The notes: generated from the letters alone by a model not told the origin. A stretch of DNA of 64,000 nucleotides from Oreohelix idahoensis (GCA_024509875.1 JAMPIV010019087.1:124001-188000), one strand, 5' to 3'. Shown: positions 44,517 through 56,159, numbered from the stretch's first letter. Numbers and translations are program-made.

Positions 44517-46864
44517 TGTGATAAATTTAACCGTGATACAACGTTAAAATATCTCCAAAGATAAAATGTACGGATAAAAATAAGGCGTAAGCTACTAGAA
44601 GATATGATCGCCCATGCCGCGGTTCACTACCCGCCATGGAAACTAACTTGTTAGACGTGAAGGCAAAATGTTTACCCTTGGAGACGGGAGGGAACGGAGA
44701 TCAAAAAGAAAAAATATGACTGAACACGTGCTTGAAACTAGCAAGGCTAAAAAGACGCAATTGGTGGGGAAAGGAAAAAAATTCACGTCCCCAAGTTGAC
44801 ACAATGTAAAGAAATGGACAAAAGGGACCTTAGCTATTATACGCAACAGTCATTTCTTGGACGCTTTTACGATACTTAGTCCTTTTATTTGAATTCAGCG
44901 GCAAACGCATTACAGAAGATGCTCGAACATATTTCAAAAAACCACTAACCTTGAAAAAGTAACTTTTTCTTAATAATAATGTTAGGAATATAAAACCTAG
45001 CTAGTCTGATAGCCCATCTTGAGCAGAGAAATAATATGCTTTCATTTATACAGACGGATAGATAATAATGAAGATATTGACAAAAGACTGTGTTGTTCAT
45101 AACAGACGAGCGACTGCACTGTTAAAAAAATGTCACTAATTTTCAAAAAATTGCGGCCTTGAGACTCAAGTGCTAAAATCTAGTTGGAATGAAAGAGAGG
45201 GGGAAATAGTGGAAAATTGTGGCTAAAAATAACTCTAGAGGCAGATTCGTGTAGGAAATGCATGTAGAAACAAGTGTGTTTTTGTAAAAAACGCAAGTAG
45301 AGACAGACGGACCAACAGACAATAATACATACTTGACTGAGGTATGACTGAATTGACTTTTGGTTGGAGGTTTGAAATTTGAAAGGGGGGAAGTCGGTGA
45401 TTGGCCACAGATAATCATATTATCGGCGCACAGACGCGCAATTTTGCCATTCAACATAAATTGTCCAGTAGTAGACACAGTAATTCTTCAGTGGTGTAGT
45501 TCCCAGAAGCTAATTGCAATATTTAGAGGGACGCCATACTAGAGCCAGCAGCTCAGCTGAGTTTTGCTAGAATATAACTGTGTTCTCTATTCATAATTCT
45601 GGTAAGACTGAAAGTATTTCTTTGTATATTTTAATATTGTTTAATGTTTCGAGTGATTTGATACTGCCATATCAAAATCTATCCCTTACAACAAGTAAGG
45701 ATTCGCTCTAGATCCCCAGCCCAAGTTCAGGGTCTAGAGACAAACAAAATACATAAACGGCAGCAAGGATTATGAAGGGCGGATCAAGTGTTGAGATCAG
45801 TGGAACATATCACCTATCTTATTCAATAGCAGGAAGCTAATGAACATATTTCAGAATATGTAGTCTTGGGGAACCAGTACTATGTGAAACCAACTTGGTA
45901 AGATGTGCTGTATGGTCAGAGAGATCTGACCCCGTCTATGTGGTGTTGTTGTGTAGTGTTGTGTGTAGAAGTGGCTCAGGAGGTAGAGTTCTGACACATG
46001 ACCCAATACTTTTGTTGCAGAAGTGTGAGTTTCTGTTTGGCACCGAAGTGGTGTCAAATGCTGTGTTGATCTATATACAAGTGTGGACCAGTGCAGTCTA
46101 GTATTTTGTCAGAGCAGCCTTATATTGCCCCCAAGCACGGAGAGGTGGGGCCACCAGATTCCAGCACCAGAACTACTCAGTCAAGATACGTGAGCGTCTG
46201 GCCTGCTGGACCTTCACCAACTTATTTACTAACTAACACAACAACTATATTCCCATCAACTAGAACATACCATGTTGGGAAATAAAACTTGTATTCCTCC
46301 CATCAGTAAATGGACAATGGTTGGTAGTCATAGACTGGGAGTGATGAAGCCACCCCAACAGCACATCCATTAATCGTTCTCCCAGAGAAATTACAAATAT
46401 AAACAGTAGTAATATTAATTAGTCTTGTAAAATACATATGTACACACCTTTCATTTATTATGACATATATTCATGCATTTCATTCATAATTTCAAAACCT
46501 TTCATATGTTCTGACCAAAATAAAACCTTGGTTCAGAACAAATAAACTTAAAGAAAATTTAATATCAAAAATTTAAACAGCTTTAGTTAGTTCAGTGTGT
46601 TATAAATTTTATTAATATTATTAGACTTATTAAATATCTGTGTGTGTGTGTATGTAATCTACCACAACACAGTACATATCAGTACCCTAGATTTTTAACG
46701 TAGCCACATTCATTAGTAAAAAAGATATGTGTGAGGTCGTAAGTGGTAGCAAGAAGGGCCTTCTGTAAATTCCCAGCTACATTTATCTCAGGAGCCTTCA
46801 CAGCTGACCTCATGCATCACACTAGGTAATATCACAACCATACAGTACCATCAAATCCACTACA
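44517..46864 (+). mobile_element. Solo LTR of the Gmr1-like family (2348 bp)
   Basis: It begins TGTGATAAATTTAACCGTG and ends CATCAAATCCACTACA, matching the 1307 LTR in reverse orientation. It is flanked by a perfect 5-bp duplication CTAGG at 44512-44516 and 46865-46869. It interrupts the RT of the jockey-like LINE, so it is younger than that LINE. A solo LTR arises by recombination between the two LTRs of a full element. Confidence 0.94.
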
Positions 46865-47616
46865 CTAGGGTTGCAAAGTCCACACTGTTATAAGCATCCT
46901 CTTGGTCAATTGCGACAGCCACCGTTTCTCTTTTACCCTGGAATCTCTCGTACACATCGTACGCAAATGTTCCAGCGTTACCCCATGTTGTTTTCATAGG
47001 TCTATAGCTACCCAGGGTATCAGAAAGGATGTGAGCATTTTCGAGGTGGCTCATTACTTGTCTAAGAACTATCTTCTTAAGTAATTTACCATAGACATTC
47101 TGTAGTGATAATTCGATAGCTGTTAAGCAGTGTGGGGTCTTTGCCAGGTTTAGGAAGTGGCCGAAGGAAGCTGTGTAGCCAGTCTTCCGGCACCTCAACA
47201 TTCTGTATGCTGGTGTTGAAATCACTCACCATATTTATAATGGCTGTGTCATCGAGCTGTTTAATGTGATGGTATTGTACACCATCAGGACCTGGAGCAG
47301 TGTTTCTGCTGGTTCTCAATGTGTACACCACGTCCTCTTCAGAAATGAGATCGAAGTATATCTGGCCCCTCAGGGCATCGTCCTGAATGCTATCCTTTAT
47401 TGTCAGGCGGGCATTTTTGTCACCTTTATCCGCTTGCTTCACATATCGACTGAATAATGCTCTTCCCTTCTCTTCGTCCGTCTTCAGGCTTAGTCCTGTA
47501 GAGTTTTTGATATTAAGGATGGGCTGGCTTGCACTTTTCATGTTCATTCTTCGATGTAAGGACCATAATTTCTGTAGGGTTTTTCCGTGCCCACCTGTGT
47601 CACAAAGTCCTCCCAT
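46865..47616 (-). pseudogene. Jockey-like LINE, RT N-terminal half
   Basis: 47086-47616 reads KTLQKLWSLHRRMN, YTLRTSRNTAPGPDGVQYHH (the APGPDG block), VPEDWLHSFLRPLPKPGKDP and NSYRIITTE. A frame change near 47100-47140 leads to 46860-47225 with NVYGKLLKKIVLRQVMSHL, GSYRPMKTTWGN and AIDQEDAYNSVDFATLV, the first RT Asp block. The frame is then cut by the solo LTR. Confidence 0.85.
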
Positions 47617-47727
47617 ACTTTACCCTTGGCCTCCCTTGCCAAGCTCTTGAATCTATTAACGGCTCTTTGCTTTTTCTCCTTCATCTCTTCAACCTCTCCC
47701 TCATTTATCATTCTTCTGTTTTGTGCT

Positions 47728-48601
47728 TTACGCCATTACTTTGTTGCTCTTTCCTTTCTTTTCTATCCAAGCTTCCTCCACTGCCTTATTCCACCAGTGA
47801 GGTTGGGTGAAAGGTGTTCTCGCTGTCTTTTGTTTGGCATTTTGACGCAATGTGTGTAAAGGGATGTTACAGTCAAGCGGGCCTGTAGGATACTTGAAAG
47901 TTTGTTTAGGTTTCCTGTGTCTAGTGGTCCTACCCTTTGAAATGAGTATGACGCAAGGTAGTTGATCACTTTCCTGTGCACCTAATACACCACAACGTGC
48001 AATGGTGGTGGCAGCACTAGAGATGAATGCCAGATCTATGACAGCATTTGTATCTTCAGGTTCAGTAGCCAGTCTAGTTGGGCGTCCATCATTCAGGATG
48101 GCAAGGTTCATGTTAAGTAATGCCTGGCTCAAAGCTATACCATGCCTATTTTCCGTGATGTTCCCCCACTCCTTGGATCTAGCATTTAAATCGCCAGCAA
48201 TTAAATACCCTATGTTAGAATCTTCAGACAATTCCGATAGACTACTCTCTTCCGTAAGATGGTCGACATGGGCATATAAATTGTAGACTCGCCACCCCTG
48301 ACCGCCTATATTCAGAGCAATCCCCTGCAATTCCGCATCCTCACTAGTTCGCATGAGGGAGCTCATGTTTTGCATATTTATCTTGCCCTCGTCTACCAGG
48401 CCCATATAGATTTGAGTAACATCCGTAGCCTGGGCAATTGATTACACTATTGGCTTTTAAATTTGTCTCCTGGATCATGAGGATATCGAAGTTGTAGATG
48501 ATTGTTTGTATACTGGCTGCACGTTGATTGGCACTTCGACAATTCCAGTATCCTATACGCACATATGTCATCGAGATGTGATCTGCTTTCTTTCTGAACA
48601 T
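47728..48601 (-). pseudogene. Jockey-like LINE, endonuclease domain
   Basis: The first frame (48344-48601) reads VRIGYWNCRSANQRAASIQT and FDILMIQETNL, the Asn and Glu strands of the endonuclease. The second (47728-48405) has WRVYNLYAHVDHL, IAGDLNARSKEWG with the GDLNA block, DLAFIS and ESDQLPCVI, where the usual SDH has become SDQ. A frameshift near 48400 joins them. After the domain come HWWNKAVEEAW and a basic linker. The lost His would hurt nicking even without the frameshift. Confidence 0.85.
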
Positions 48602-48605
48602 TCTC

Positions 48606-50264
48606 TTTCCTGCTATTCATTTTTTCTCTCTCTTCTTCTCTCCCCTACCTCTCCCTCTGCATTTGTATTTCCTCATTTCATTTGCTGCAGGTATCGACGA
48701 CAGAGCACGATTTCCGTAGCTCCCGCGATGATTCTGGATAGTTAAAATTCTCATGGTGTATTTGCAATAAATGGTGGAGATATTCGGTCACACTGTGTTA
48801 AGGGAGATTAAAGTTTCCGAGTTTCTCGCTGTCTAGGTTATTTATACGCATGATTTGGTATGAGCGCCTTTTTAAACATTTCAACTCAGGTGTCTGGTGT
48901 ACCTGGTTATTTCAACAGTAGTGATGACACAGTCTCAAAGTTTCGAACAAATATTCATGAATTCATTTCAATTAAAACGTGAAAAGAACGTTATAGATCG
49001 AAGTAACGATCAGTGGACGACTTGTAATTTATTTGACAATGTCTATTGACGAACATTTCCGAGACTGTACTCTATATAGAATCAACATTGAATATTTAGT
49101 CATTCGTTCCAAGTTCCCATTTATTCGATCATAGTATGTGCGATATATTCCACTTCAGAATCTACAGTTATGCTCAAGGCTAATAATACTCGTATATTCT
49201 AGTCAGTTGCTCCTGACCTCTTTAATCCTTATATCCACTTGTACTTTTCTTGTCCATCATTTATATTAACATACTTGTGAGATTTACGAATCCAACACTT
49301 GAACTAGATAATCTTTCTAGTCAACACATTTCTATTTCACACATATCGCCTAGATGTAATTCTATATTTCATACATTCAGTTGAGGTACGACATGGTGTG
49401 TAGAAATCCCGGTATTAATAATAAATTCATCTCATCTCATCTCATAATCGGAACCTCGACTACCCCGTAAACAGGGTGTTGAGGGGACCCAAAGAGCACA
49501 ACGCTCCTGAGCAAAACGTTTGACAAACAGGTGATTAGCCCATCGTGTTTAATAATAAATTCACCGCGATTAATTTCACACCATGAAGTGACCCCCACAC
49601 CCTGGTAGAGCCAACATACTAGGAAAGAGGCAAGGGATATCCTTACGGAGTTCATCTGCCTGGTGCCGCCCCGCTCGCCCTCCAGACAGCCAATGTTCAC
49701 GACTGCTTACCCAGCAGCCATTCAGTCTCTCGGCACATTGGTCCACCTTAGACTTGGGGTCATTCACTGATGACTCAGTTATCATTTGACTTATGATTTG
49801 GGAGTGGATTGATGGGTGTCAGAGCATTTACCACACATCGGAGAGTTCTGCACACCGCATCTTTAGGGATCCACTGACTCCAAGATCCTCTGCCAGTTTA
49901 GTTCAGACCCCGAGAGGGGCCGTTATCCGTGGCGCACAACGAAGATGTATGGCACAAGTCTTGCATGAAATTCCGTTAAAATCAGCACGGGTAGACTTAT
50001 GAAACTGCACCCTTTTCACTCTGTGGCCAGCTGGCGCCCCTAGTGATAACCGTGAGGTTACCCCCACCTCTGTCACCTTGGGCTTAACCTCCTCTCATGC
50101 CTGTAAGTGGAACCCACTGCGCAAATCGTTGATTATTGATTTTCTTTTATTGATAATTTGTTTTCGGTTTTGTATTTTCCTTGCTTTATTATCGCTCTTC
50201 ACCTGGGTTGTTATATTTCATATATATTACGTGTTTGCAATGTTTATAGTACTATTCTTTAACC
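48606..50264. other. Unassigned repeat-like DNA
   Basis: An (ATCTC)n-type short repeat follows AATAAATTCAT at about 49425-49446. The same A+T-rich end occurs in REP-C. From there to about 50110 the base composition is more balanced (ACCCCGTAAACAGGGTGTTG, CCCCGAGAGGGGCC), which suggests a retroelement. No protein motif was recognised. Confidence 0.4.
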
Positions 50265-50310
50265 CAGGGGTCGGCAAAGTACGGCACGCGTGCCAAGCGT
50301 GGCACGTGGA
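50265..50310 (+). repeat. hAT left terminal inverted repeat
   Basis: The CAGGGGTCGGCAAA start followed by ACGGCACGCGTGCCA and a nearby GTGGCACG matches the style of hAT ends. The partner at the right end is missing from the window. Confidence 0.7.
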
Positions 50311-51155
50311 ACGATTTTCAATGGCACGCTGAGTGAATTAAAATATTGTACAGTATATGATCTCATTTTAAAAAAAAATAGAATTTTTAATTAAATAGAA
50401 GCATATAATTCTTTTAAAGCTATACCTGTTTTTACAACCCTTCAAAACGAAAGTTTTTAGACATTGGAGGTAAGAATGTGCGATCTGATGCAAACTAAAG
50501 GCCTGATCATACTATACTGCACGTAAGTCTTCGTTTTTACGGACCGTTTCCGAGAACAAACATTCTTCAACGAATTTCAAGGGGAGTGGTTATACTTTGC
50601 GGCGCCCGCTAGTCTGGCGTCTACCTGCTATCGTAGTTTGCAGGATGTTAGTTAGTTGCTTATCCTTTACAGGACGTGGCAATCAACCCCAGCTTTTATT
50701 GGCTGTTTGTGATTTTTCTAGACAAGTTTTTCATTCAGTAGTTTGCCATTGCTTTCTGAACGGTACGGCGCTTATACCATTGTTAAAAATCCACACAAAG
50801 CGATTTGCTACCAAACCGCCTGCAGCAAATTTGCAGGATGAGATTCTTGAAAAGAATCCCAAGCGAATTTTGACGGGCAAGCGGAGACGTAATATCATAA
50901 TTACGCAATAGTGTCTGACTAGCGCCTGGGTGAGCGTATTTATTTCGTTTTCGCTCGCAGTTTTTGACTCCCAGTGTGAGTTTGGAGCAACAATGACTGA
51001 CCTCGACGAAGTTATATTTCCGTCCTATCCTTCCCCTCTCTCCCGACCACCACCATCTCTACAGTTCTCCCGGCTGTCGCATACTCATGCCCGTACAGTC
51101 CGTTGACCGCAGCACAAAAGTTGGTGTTGTTATTAAGTAATACGGTGCCGTTAAA

Positions 51156-52861
51156 ATGACTCAAAAAAGACAAAAACTTGATATACGCTCGTTTCAAGAC
51201 TTTTGGACAAACGAATATGGATTCATACAACAAAAGGATCGTACTGTTTGTGCTTTATGTTATGAAAGTGTCATGTGCCGTACGTCAAGTGTACAAAGAC
51301 ACTATCAAACCAAACATCAGTCCATGTTTAAAAACTCTGAGGAGAAAAGTGAAGCCATAAAAATGGCTGTTTCTGGCTACAAAAAACAAAGTAGTATGGC
51401 TGTTTCTGGCTACAAAAAACAAAGTAGTATTTTTAGTCAAGTAATTGGAACCAAAAATAAAGCTACCGAATGTAGTTACAAAATTGCACAGTGTGTGGCT
51501 TCGAAGGGCAAATCTTTCACAGATGGAGAATACATCAAGGAAACTTTTTTGAGCAGTGCTGAAATTTTGTTTAGTGATTTACCAAATAAAGAAACAATAC
51601 TGTCTCGGAGTATGGCTGAAAATGTAACGGTAAAACAAACAACCGGGTTACAACAAGCTGTTGTAGTTAGTGTCGCTCTTGACGAAAGTGTCGATGTGAA
51701 TGACGTGACGCGCGCCTAGCTATAGTTGCGAGATATTGTGACAACGACCGTATTTATGAAGAACTGTGCTGCTTGATACCTTTTGATGGTACAGCCAAGG
51801 GAGAGGACATTATAACTGCATTTGTAAGCTATTTCGAAAATCAGAACATTAACATGAATAAAATATTCTGTGTTACTACTGATGCCGCCCCTGCATTTGT
51901 CGGAAAGAACAAAGGATTTGTTAAACTTCTTGAGGATCGTATTGGACGTCAAGTAATGAGCTTCCATTGCATTATACACCAGGAGAGTTTGTGTGCGAAG
52001 ATTTCGTCACTATCCTTGAACTCTGTAATGGAAACTGTTGTCAAGATAGTTAACTTCATAGTTTCTCGCTCTTCATTGACCCACAGGCAATTCAAGTTTC
52101 TTCTACAAGAAATGGAGAGCGCATATGCGGACCTCCCGCTGTACAGCAATATTCGTTGGCTTAGTCGAGGTAATGTTGTGAACAGATTTGTATCATGTCT
52201 AGAAGCAATCAAGGTGTTTCTTGATGAAAAAGAATAACATTTCCCGGAACTGAAGGACGAGGACTGGCTGTGCAAGCTGATGTTTCTGGCTGACATAACT
52301 ACAAATCTGAATGAATTAAACTTGCGTTTACAAGGGCAGGGTCAAACAGTACTTGATCTTTTTGAGCACTGGAAAGGATTTGCGTCAAAATTAGACACAT
52401 TTTGCAGAGATATTACCACTAACACATACACGTACTTTCCAAACGTAAAGGCTCATTCAAATCGATTTACTGTCAACAGAGATGAGCTTCAGAAGTACGT
52501 TGAAGCGCTCAAAGGAGAGTTTGCTAAACGAGGTCAAGACTTCAAAATTCTCGGGCCCATGTTTTCTTACCTCATCAAGCCCGACTTAATTGATCATACT
52601 AACATCCCATTTGACCTTTCTCTTTTCGAGTGGATGGATGTTGACAATTTTGAAATGCAACACATCGAATTCAAGGCATCAGAGTTATGGACGATACAAT
52701 TTGTAGAATTGCGAAAAACTCTTGAAGGAAGTTGCTTGGAAAAGTCAGCTGCAATCCTTAACTGCTGGACATCCCTGCCTGAAGCGTTCACCTGTTTGAA
52801 GAAAGTTGCATTTGCTCTACTTTCGGCTTTTGGGTCAACTTATACATGTGAACAAATTTTC
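51156..52861 (+). pseudogene. hAT transposase, BED finger to insertion-domain region
   Basis: The start MTQKRQKLDIRSFQDFWTNE leads to a BED-type finger, CALCYE...HYQTKH, then an exact in-frame 33-bp duplication (51363-51428). Further blocks are CSYKIAQCVASKGKSFTDGE, LSSAEILF, VSVALDESVDVNDV and, after a shift near 51712, LAIVARYCDN, KGEDIITAFVSYFE, VTTDAAPAFVGKNKGFVKLL, HCIIHQESLCAK and NIRWLSRGNV. A TAA at about 52235 interrupts before HFPELKDEDWL, LADITTNLNELNLRLQG and, at the end, STYTCEQIF of the dimerisation part. DES, the TTDAAP region and the C-terminal block are the places of catalytic residues in hAT enzymes. It resembles GTF2IRD2/ZBED-like proteins. Confidence 0.88.
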
Positions 52862-53164
52862 GGGACCTCAAGACGCAGCAATAGAGACCGCAGTCAGCGA
52901 CTCAAAGCTTGACTGCCTGCGTCAGGACCAGCGAACCAGAGCTGGTCAAGACCGTGCTCCACCTCCACGTGGTGGTCCTGGAAACAGTATGCAGCAATGC
53001 AGGCTGGCTGAGCGAGCATGGATCGCAATGGGAAGGCAAACCCGGTCCTAAAAAATGCCGTGCAGAAGTCGGATGTGTCGACCAAAAGGTGCAGATATCA
53101 CAGCTACGTTGTAAACAGACACAACGCAACCACCGTCCTTTTCAGGGCGAACGAAGAAGAAGAA
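52862..53164 (+). mobile_element. SINE-1, full-length copy 2 (303 bp)
   Basis: Begins GGGACCTCAAGACGCAGCAA and ends in (GAA)n. A perfect 12-bp duplication GAACAAATTTTC lies at 52850-52861 and 53165-53176. The duplicated bases are the EQIF codons of the hAT transposase. It matches 749-1054 throughout. Confidence 0.93.
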
Positions 53165-53217
53165 GAACAAATTTTCTCACACACGAAAGCTGTTTTAAGT
53201 TCACAGAGAAGACACGT
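53165..53217 (+). pseudogene. hAT transposase, last coding part
   Basis: Beyond the SINE the frame resumes as EQIFSHTKAVLSSQRR, the conserved CEQIFS-x-K block near the hAT C-terminus. After this the similarity fades into LINE-F sequence. The open frame stops at 53242. Confidence 0.8.
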
Positions 53218-53224
53218 TAAAGAT

Positions 53225-53750
53225 GTGACTGGCGAAGAATAGAATAGCCCATGCAAAAACGGCGTTCCATAAAATGGAACGTATTTTACGCAACAAATCT
53301 TTGGTGGGGTGCGTTCAATTCCCAGCTCAGGCTGGAAACAACAGGAGGCTGACACACGGGTGTCATGACAACAAGTGGCCCGCCCCCCTTAGAGTGTCCG
53401 ACGGGGGACCACTTCTTATGATGAGATAGCATACTGCTGTAACGCTCTGTTATCTAGTGTCCTATCATACCTTTGCCAATGGATGTAAGATAGATAGTTC
53501 TTTACTGTAATAGAGCCTATAATGTCATGTAGAAGCGAGTCTTGGACAATAAGTTAACAAGCAAAACAATTCATGGAGGAAGGAAATAGAGCTTTAGTTT
53601 TACAGAATAACAATAATACATTTAAACAGCTAAAAAAAGTAATGCAGATGTCCCGATGGAAGGCAGTGCTCACATGAAGCACATTTAATCTTACATTAGA
53701 GAGAAACTATCCACTTTATTTGGGCATGTTGACAAGGCAGGAGTATACTG
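53225..53750 (+). pseudogene. LINE-F fragment with REP-B inserted
   Basis: 53234-53305 encodes RIAHAKTAFHKMERILRNKS, matching RIAQAKAALYKMKSIL of 39430-40345. After a REP-B copy the same LINE continues at about 53480 with EPIMSCRSESWTIS at about 53510-53560 and, eroded, on to FGHV-like sequence near 53730. Stops are frequent. Confidence 0.72.
53306..53480 (+). mobile_element. REP-B SINE-like copy 3
   Basis: It contains GTTCAATTCCCAGCTC (B-box-like), CAACAGGAGGCTGACAC, TGGCCCGCCCCCCTTAGAGTG and GGGACCACTTCTTATGATG, and splits LINE-F. It is the longest of the three copies and has the tRNA-like head. Confidence 0.72.
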
Positions 53751-53839
53751 TGACAACTATAAATAAATACAGGTAATAATAAACAGGCACTAGTTGGACA
53801 TAAAGGAGGATACCAGACAACAGAAAAGAAAACATAAGT

Positions 53840-53920
53840 GATAGGCTTACCGGGAATCGAACCGAGGACCATCCAAACGGCGCCATCGCCTTGCTGTGAA
53901 AGTTAATCGTGAAAAGACGC
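53840..53920 (-). mobile_element. tRNA-derived SINE fragment
   Basis: The minus strand has GCAAGGCGATGGCGCCG, then GGTTCGATTCCC (53852-53863), a perfect B box, and a GGTAAGCC end. The A box side is poor and the acceptor stem does not pair, so it is not taken as a tRNA gene. Confidence 0.55.
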
Positions 53921-54102
53921 AAAGCCAATTTTTTTAACCCACAAAACAGTGCTTCACTGACTGGGGGTCCTTCTCACGACATTTAAACAGCTACGGTATA
54001 TAGGAGCCGTGAACGCCCCAGACAATTTAAAGATGTAATCGCTAATATAACTTTCTTATCAGCAAGTATAGATTAAATGCATGTGGCCAGTAATGTGTGG
54101 TG

Positions 54103-54142
54103 CAGCAGTTCTCAAAGTTTGGTCTGCAGGGTTCCTGAGACC
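54103..54142 (+). repeat. Candidate hAT-type terminal sequence
   Basis: CAGCAGTTCTCAAAGTTTGG followed by TCTGCAGGGTTCCTGAGACC resembles the CAGNGGTTCTCAAAC ends of many hAT miniature elements. No matching right end was found. Confidence 0.45.
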
Positions 54143-54553
54143 ATTTCAGAAAGTTCCGCGACGTCAAAGCGATTTTCATAATAATCTAAATCGTTATTTG
54201 CCCTTTTCACTCTCACGAGTGTACTGTGGAGTTTTACCGAGGCTGCATGACGTGTGATGATGTCATCGCTCTGACGGCTAATAGAATGTGTGTTTGGGTA
54301 TTCTTTTGTTTTCTAGAAGCAGAAGCAGATATGAGAATCCAGCTGTCGTCTATTGAGCATGATATTAAAGGTATTTGTAAAAATGTCAAACATGGCCAAT
54401 TTTTTGCACTTTTCTTTTTGTGGAAATTTTTTCATAAAAATGTGATATTTCTGTTAATGTGTGATGGATTTATTATTATTATTATTTTTGAATGAACTAA
54501 TAAATAAATATTCAAAAATTTCTCAGTTTCAATTTCTAATACGGTAAACAACC

Positions 54554-55091
54554 TGTTATGATTAAAATTCATAACAGGTGTGAATTGTATAGCTTTAGCT
54601 CAGTGGGGCTTTTTGTTTGTTTATTTTATACGGGTCTCTGGAAAAGACGGGTGAGCTACGTTAAGCCGATATGCTTGGCTGGCTCTCGTGAGACAGGTGG
54701 CTGGTGGGAGAGAAGTGGGGAGAGCGGATGATGTGTGTAATGGCTAGTGGACGTAGATTTTGAGCTCCTGGTGTTGAAGTGTTTAATAAAATGGAGTTAT
54801 GTGATTATTAATAAGAATATAAAAATAATATTGAGAAGGATTATGACAGCCTGTTTTGACATGGACCTTCTGTCGATTATATGCCATGATTATTATTGTA
54901 TTACGTGTGGAGCTGCGTGCTGTCCAAAATAAACTATATTTGTCCACGTCGCCAGTTGTGATTCTAATAATTCAGAGTGGTGTTGGCTAGTTACAGTGTC
55001 AGAAAGATTTACTACCCTAGAAGTCATCTTGCCCATCAGGAACCATCCTGATATATATATTATTAACATTAACATAAAACGACACGTAACA
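54554..55091 (+). repeat. 5' LTR of the second gypsy element
   Basis: It starts TGTTATGATTAAAATTC followed by ATAACA, so the first 23 bases form an inverted repeat. The first 156 bp match 58325-58480. The end at 55091 (ACACGTAACA) is a guess from the CA and the nearby primer-like site at 55104-55120. Confidence 0.65.
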
Positions 55092-55880
55092 GCTGCCTAA
55101 TTTTGGGGGCCAAGCAGGGATAATTTTAGGAAATATTCCTGGACTGCAGGCATGTACTAATGATGATATTGTGAAATGGGAACAACAACATGGATATACA
55201 GCCAGGGTTGATATTACCAGAGCACAGGCTCTTAGGCATGTAAATGCACGGTCACATGATCGGACTCAGAGGGACATAATTTTGAGTGATGATGATGGTG
55301 AGAATACAAAATTTCTTCCTCCCATCATTGAGGAGTCCCTTGTTGATTTCCAAACTATTGAGGAATCATCGATGTCTTTTGTGACTCGAGTGAAGCACTG
55401 GTTGCTGATCATATGGGACCAGTCTCATCCATCATGGTGGATGATGTCATACCTAGCATGGGTGATGATAAGGTTGCTGATGTGGGACCAACCACATCCA
55501 TCATTGATGATGTGATACCTGGTATTGTTGATGTCGAGGTTAATCAGATGTCGGGTTTAGTTTGGTTGTACACTCTTCAGTCAAAACTGTACATTTGGCT
55601 GTTTGTTTTCCTTTTTTCCATTGTTTTTTTATTATATAATTTTTCCTTTTCCTTTTTTCCATTGTCTTTTTATTATATAATTTTTCCTTTAGGAACTTCA
55701 TGGATATTAATATTGCTTCGAATTTTGTCTTTCAGATGCTGACATACCATATTTTCATATGGTATGAACTGGTCATTATATTGGGTACAGTGGCGGTTTT
55801 AACAATCTTGTTTCTTTCTTCAGGTGCTACAGGTCGAGTTACACCATTTACAAAACATAATACCTTCATTCTTGTTTCTA
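55092..55880 (+). pseudogene. Possible gag region of the second gypsy element
   Basis: The frame 55171-55515 begins MKWEQQHGYTARVDITRAQA. In another frame lie repeated DDVIPxx-like pieces (VDDVIPSMGDD, DDVIPGIVDV). No zinc knuckle or DTG was found. A direct duplication of about 40 bp of T-rich DNA lies at about 55605-55690. Assignment rests only on position between LTR and RT. Confidence 0.35.
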
Positions 55881-56159
55881 AGGAGCCGCGGTAGCATAGT
55901 GGTTAGTGCACTGGCTTCCTAGCTCAGTGGTCTATGGTTCGATCCCCAGATGAAGTGGGATTTTTTTAGGCCGCAAACGGCTCCTGGGTCGACCCAGCCC
56001 CAAATGGGTACCAGAGCAACTCTGGGAAGGTTAAGGCGGCCGGCGTGATGCTGACCACATCACCCCTAGTGTGCCGACGGTCAAGAAAATATGGGCCTAA
56101 CACCATATTCCCAATATGCTTCAATGGGCGTGTAACGGGATCCTTTACCTTTTTTTACC
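55881..56159 (+). mobile_element. SINE-4, full-length tRNA-derived copy (279 bp)
   Basis: The head has GGTAGCATAGTGGTTAGTGC (A box region) and GGTTCGATCCCC (B box), then GGGTCGACCCAGCCCCAAAT, and ends with a CTTTA/T-rich tail. A perfect 10-bp duplication CTTGTTTCTA lies at 55871-55880 and 56160-56169. A shorter copy is at 32749-32985. Confidence 0.93.

Larger units (their letters stand above)
40830..48605 (-). mobile_element. Jockey-like LINE with two later insertions
   Basis: On the minus strand the order is endonuclease (48601-47728), RT (47616-46865 and 44516-43811), RNase H (43808-42950) and a C-terminal region (41051-40835). The reading is cut by a solo LTR at 44517-46864 and by a palindromic element at 41052-42949. 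Removing both leaves about 3.5 kb of collinear coding sequence. A (AAC/AATA)-rich tail near 40850-40880 probably marks the 3' end. No ORF1 was recognised upstream. Confidence 0.85.
50265..53217 (+). mobile_element. hAT transposon (ZBED/GTF2IRD2-like transposase), 3' end lost
   Basis: The left end CAGGGGTCGGCAAAGTACGG at 50265 is a typical hAT terminal sequence, with the 8-mer CTTTAACC before it. About 890 bp of noncoding DNA leads to the transposase ATG at 51156. The transposase reads to about 53217 with one frameshift, one stop and one SINE insertion. No right terminus is found because LINE-F sequence follows at about 53225. The element is dead. Confidence 0.85.
53751..54553. other. Mixed debris: tRNA-SINE piece and a hAT-like end
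   Basis: Apart from the tRNA-like piece at 53840-53920 and the hAT-like end at 54103-54142, I see no gene or repeat that I can name. Confidence 0.45.

Noticed and set aside
52806..53051. Open frame joining hAT sequence to GQDRAPPPRGGP-like protein as a possible fusion gene
   Set aside because: The junction is the exact insertion point of SINE-1 with a 12-bp target duplication.
54593..54620. A-box-like TTTAGCTCAGTGGGG followed by a T run (possible Pol III gene)
   Set aside because: There is no B box at the right distance, and the sequence is part of an LTR present twice in the window.
55881..55955. tRNA gene with perfect B box
   Set aside because: It is followed by a conserved non-tRNA body and flanked by a 10-bp target duplication, so it is a SINE.
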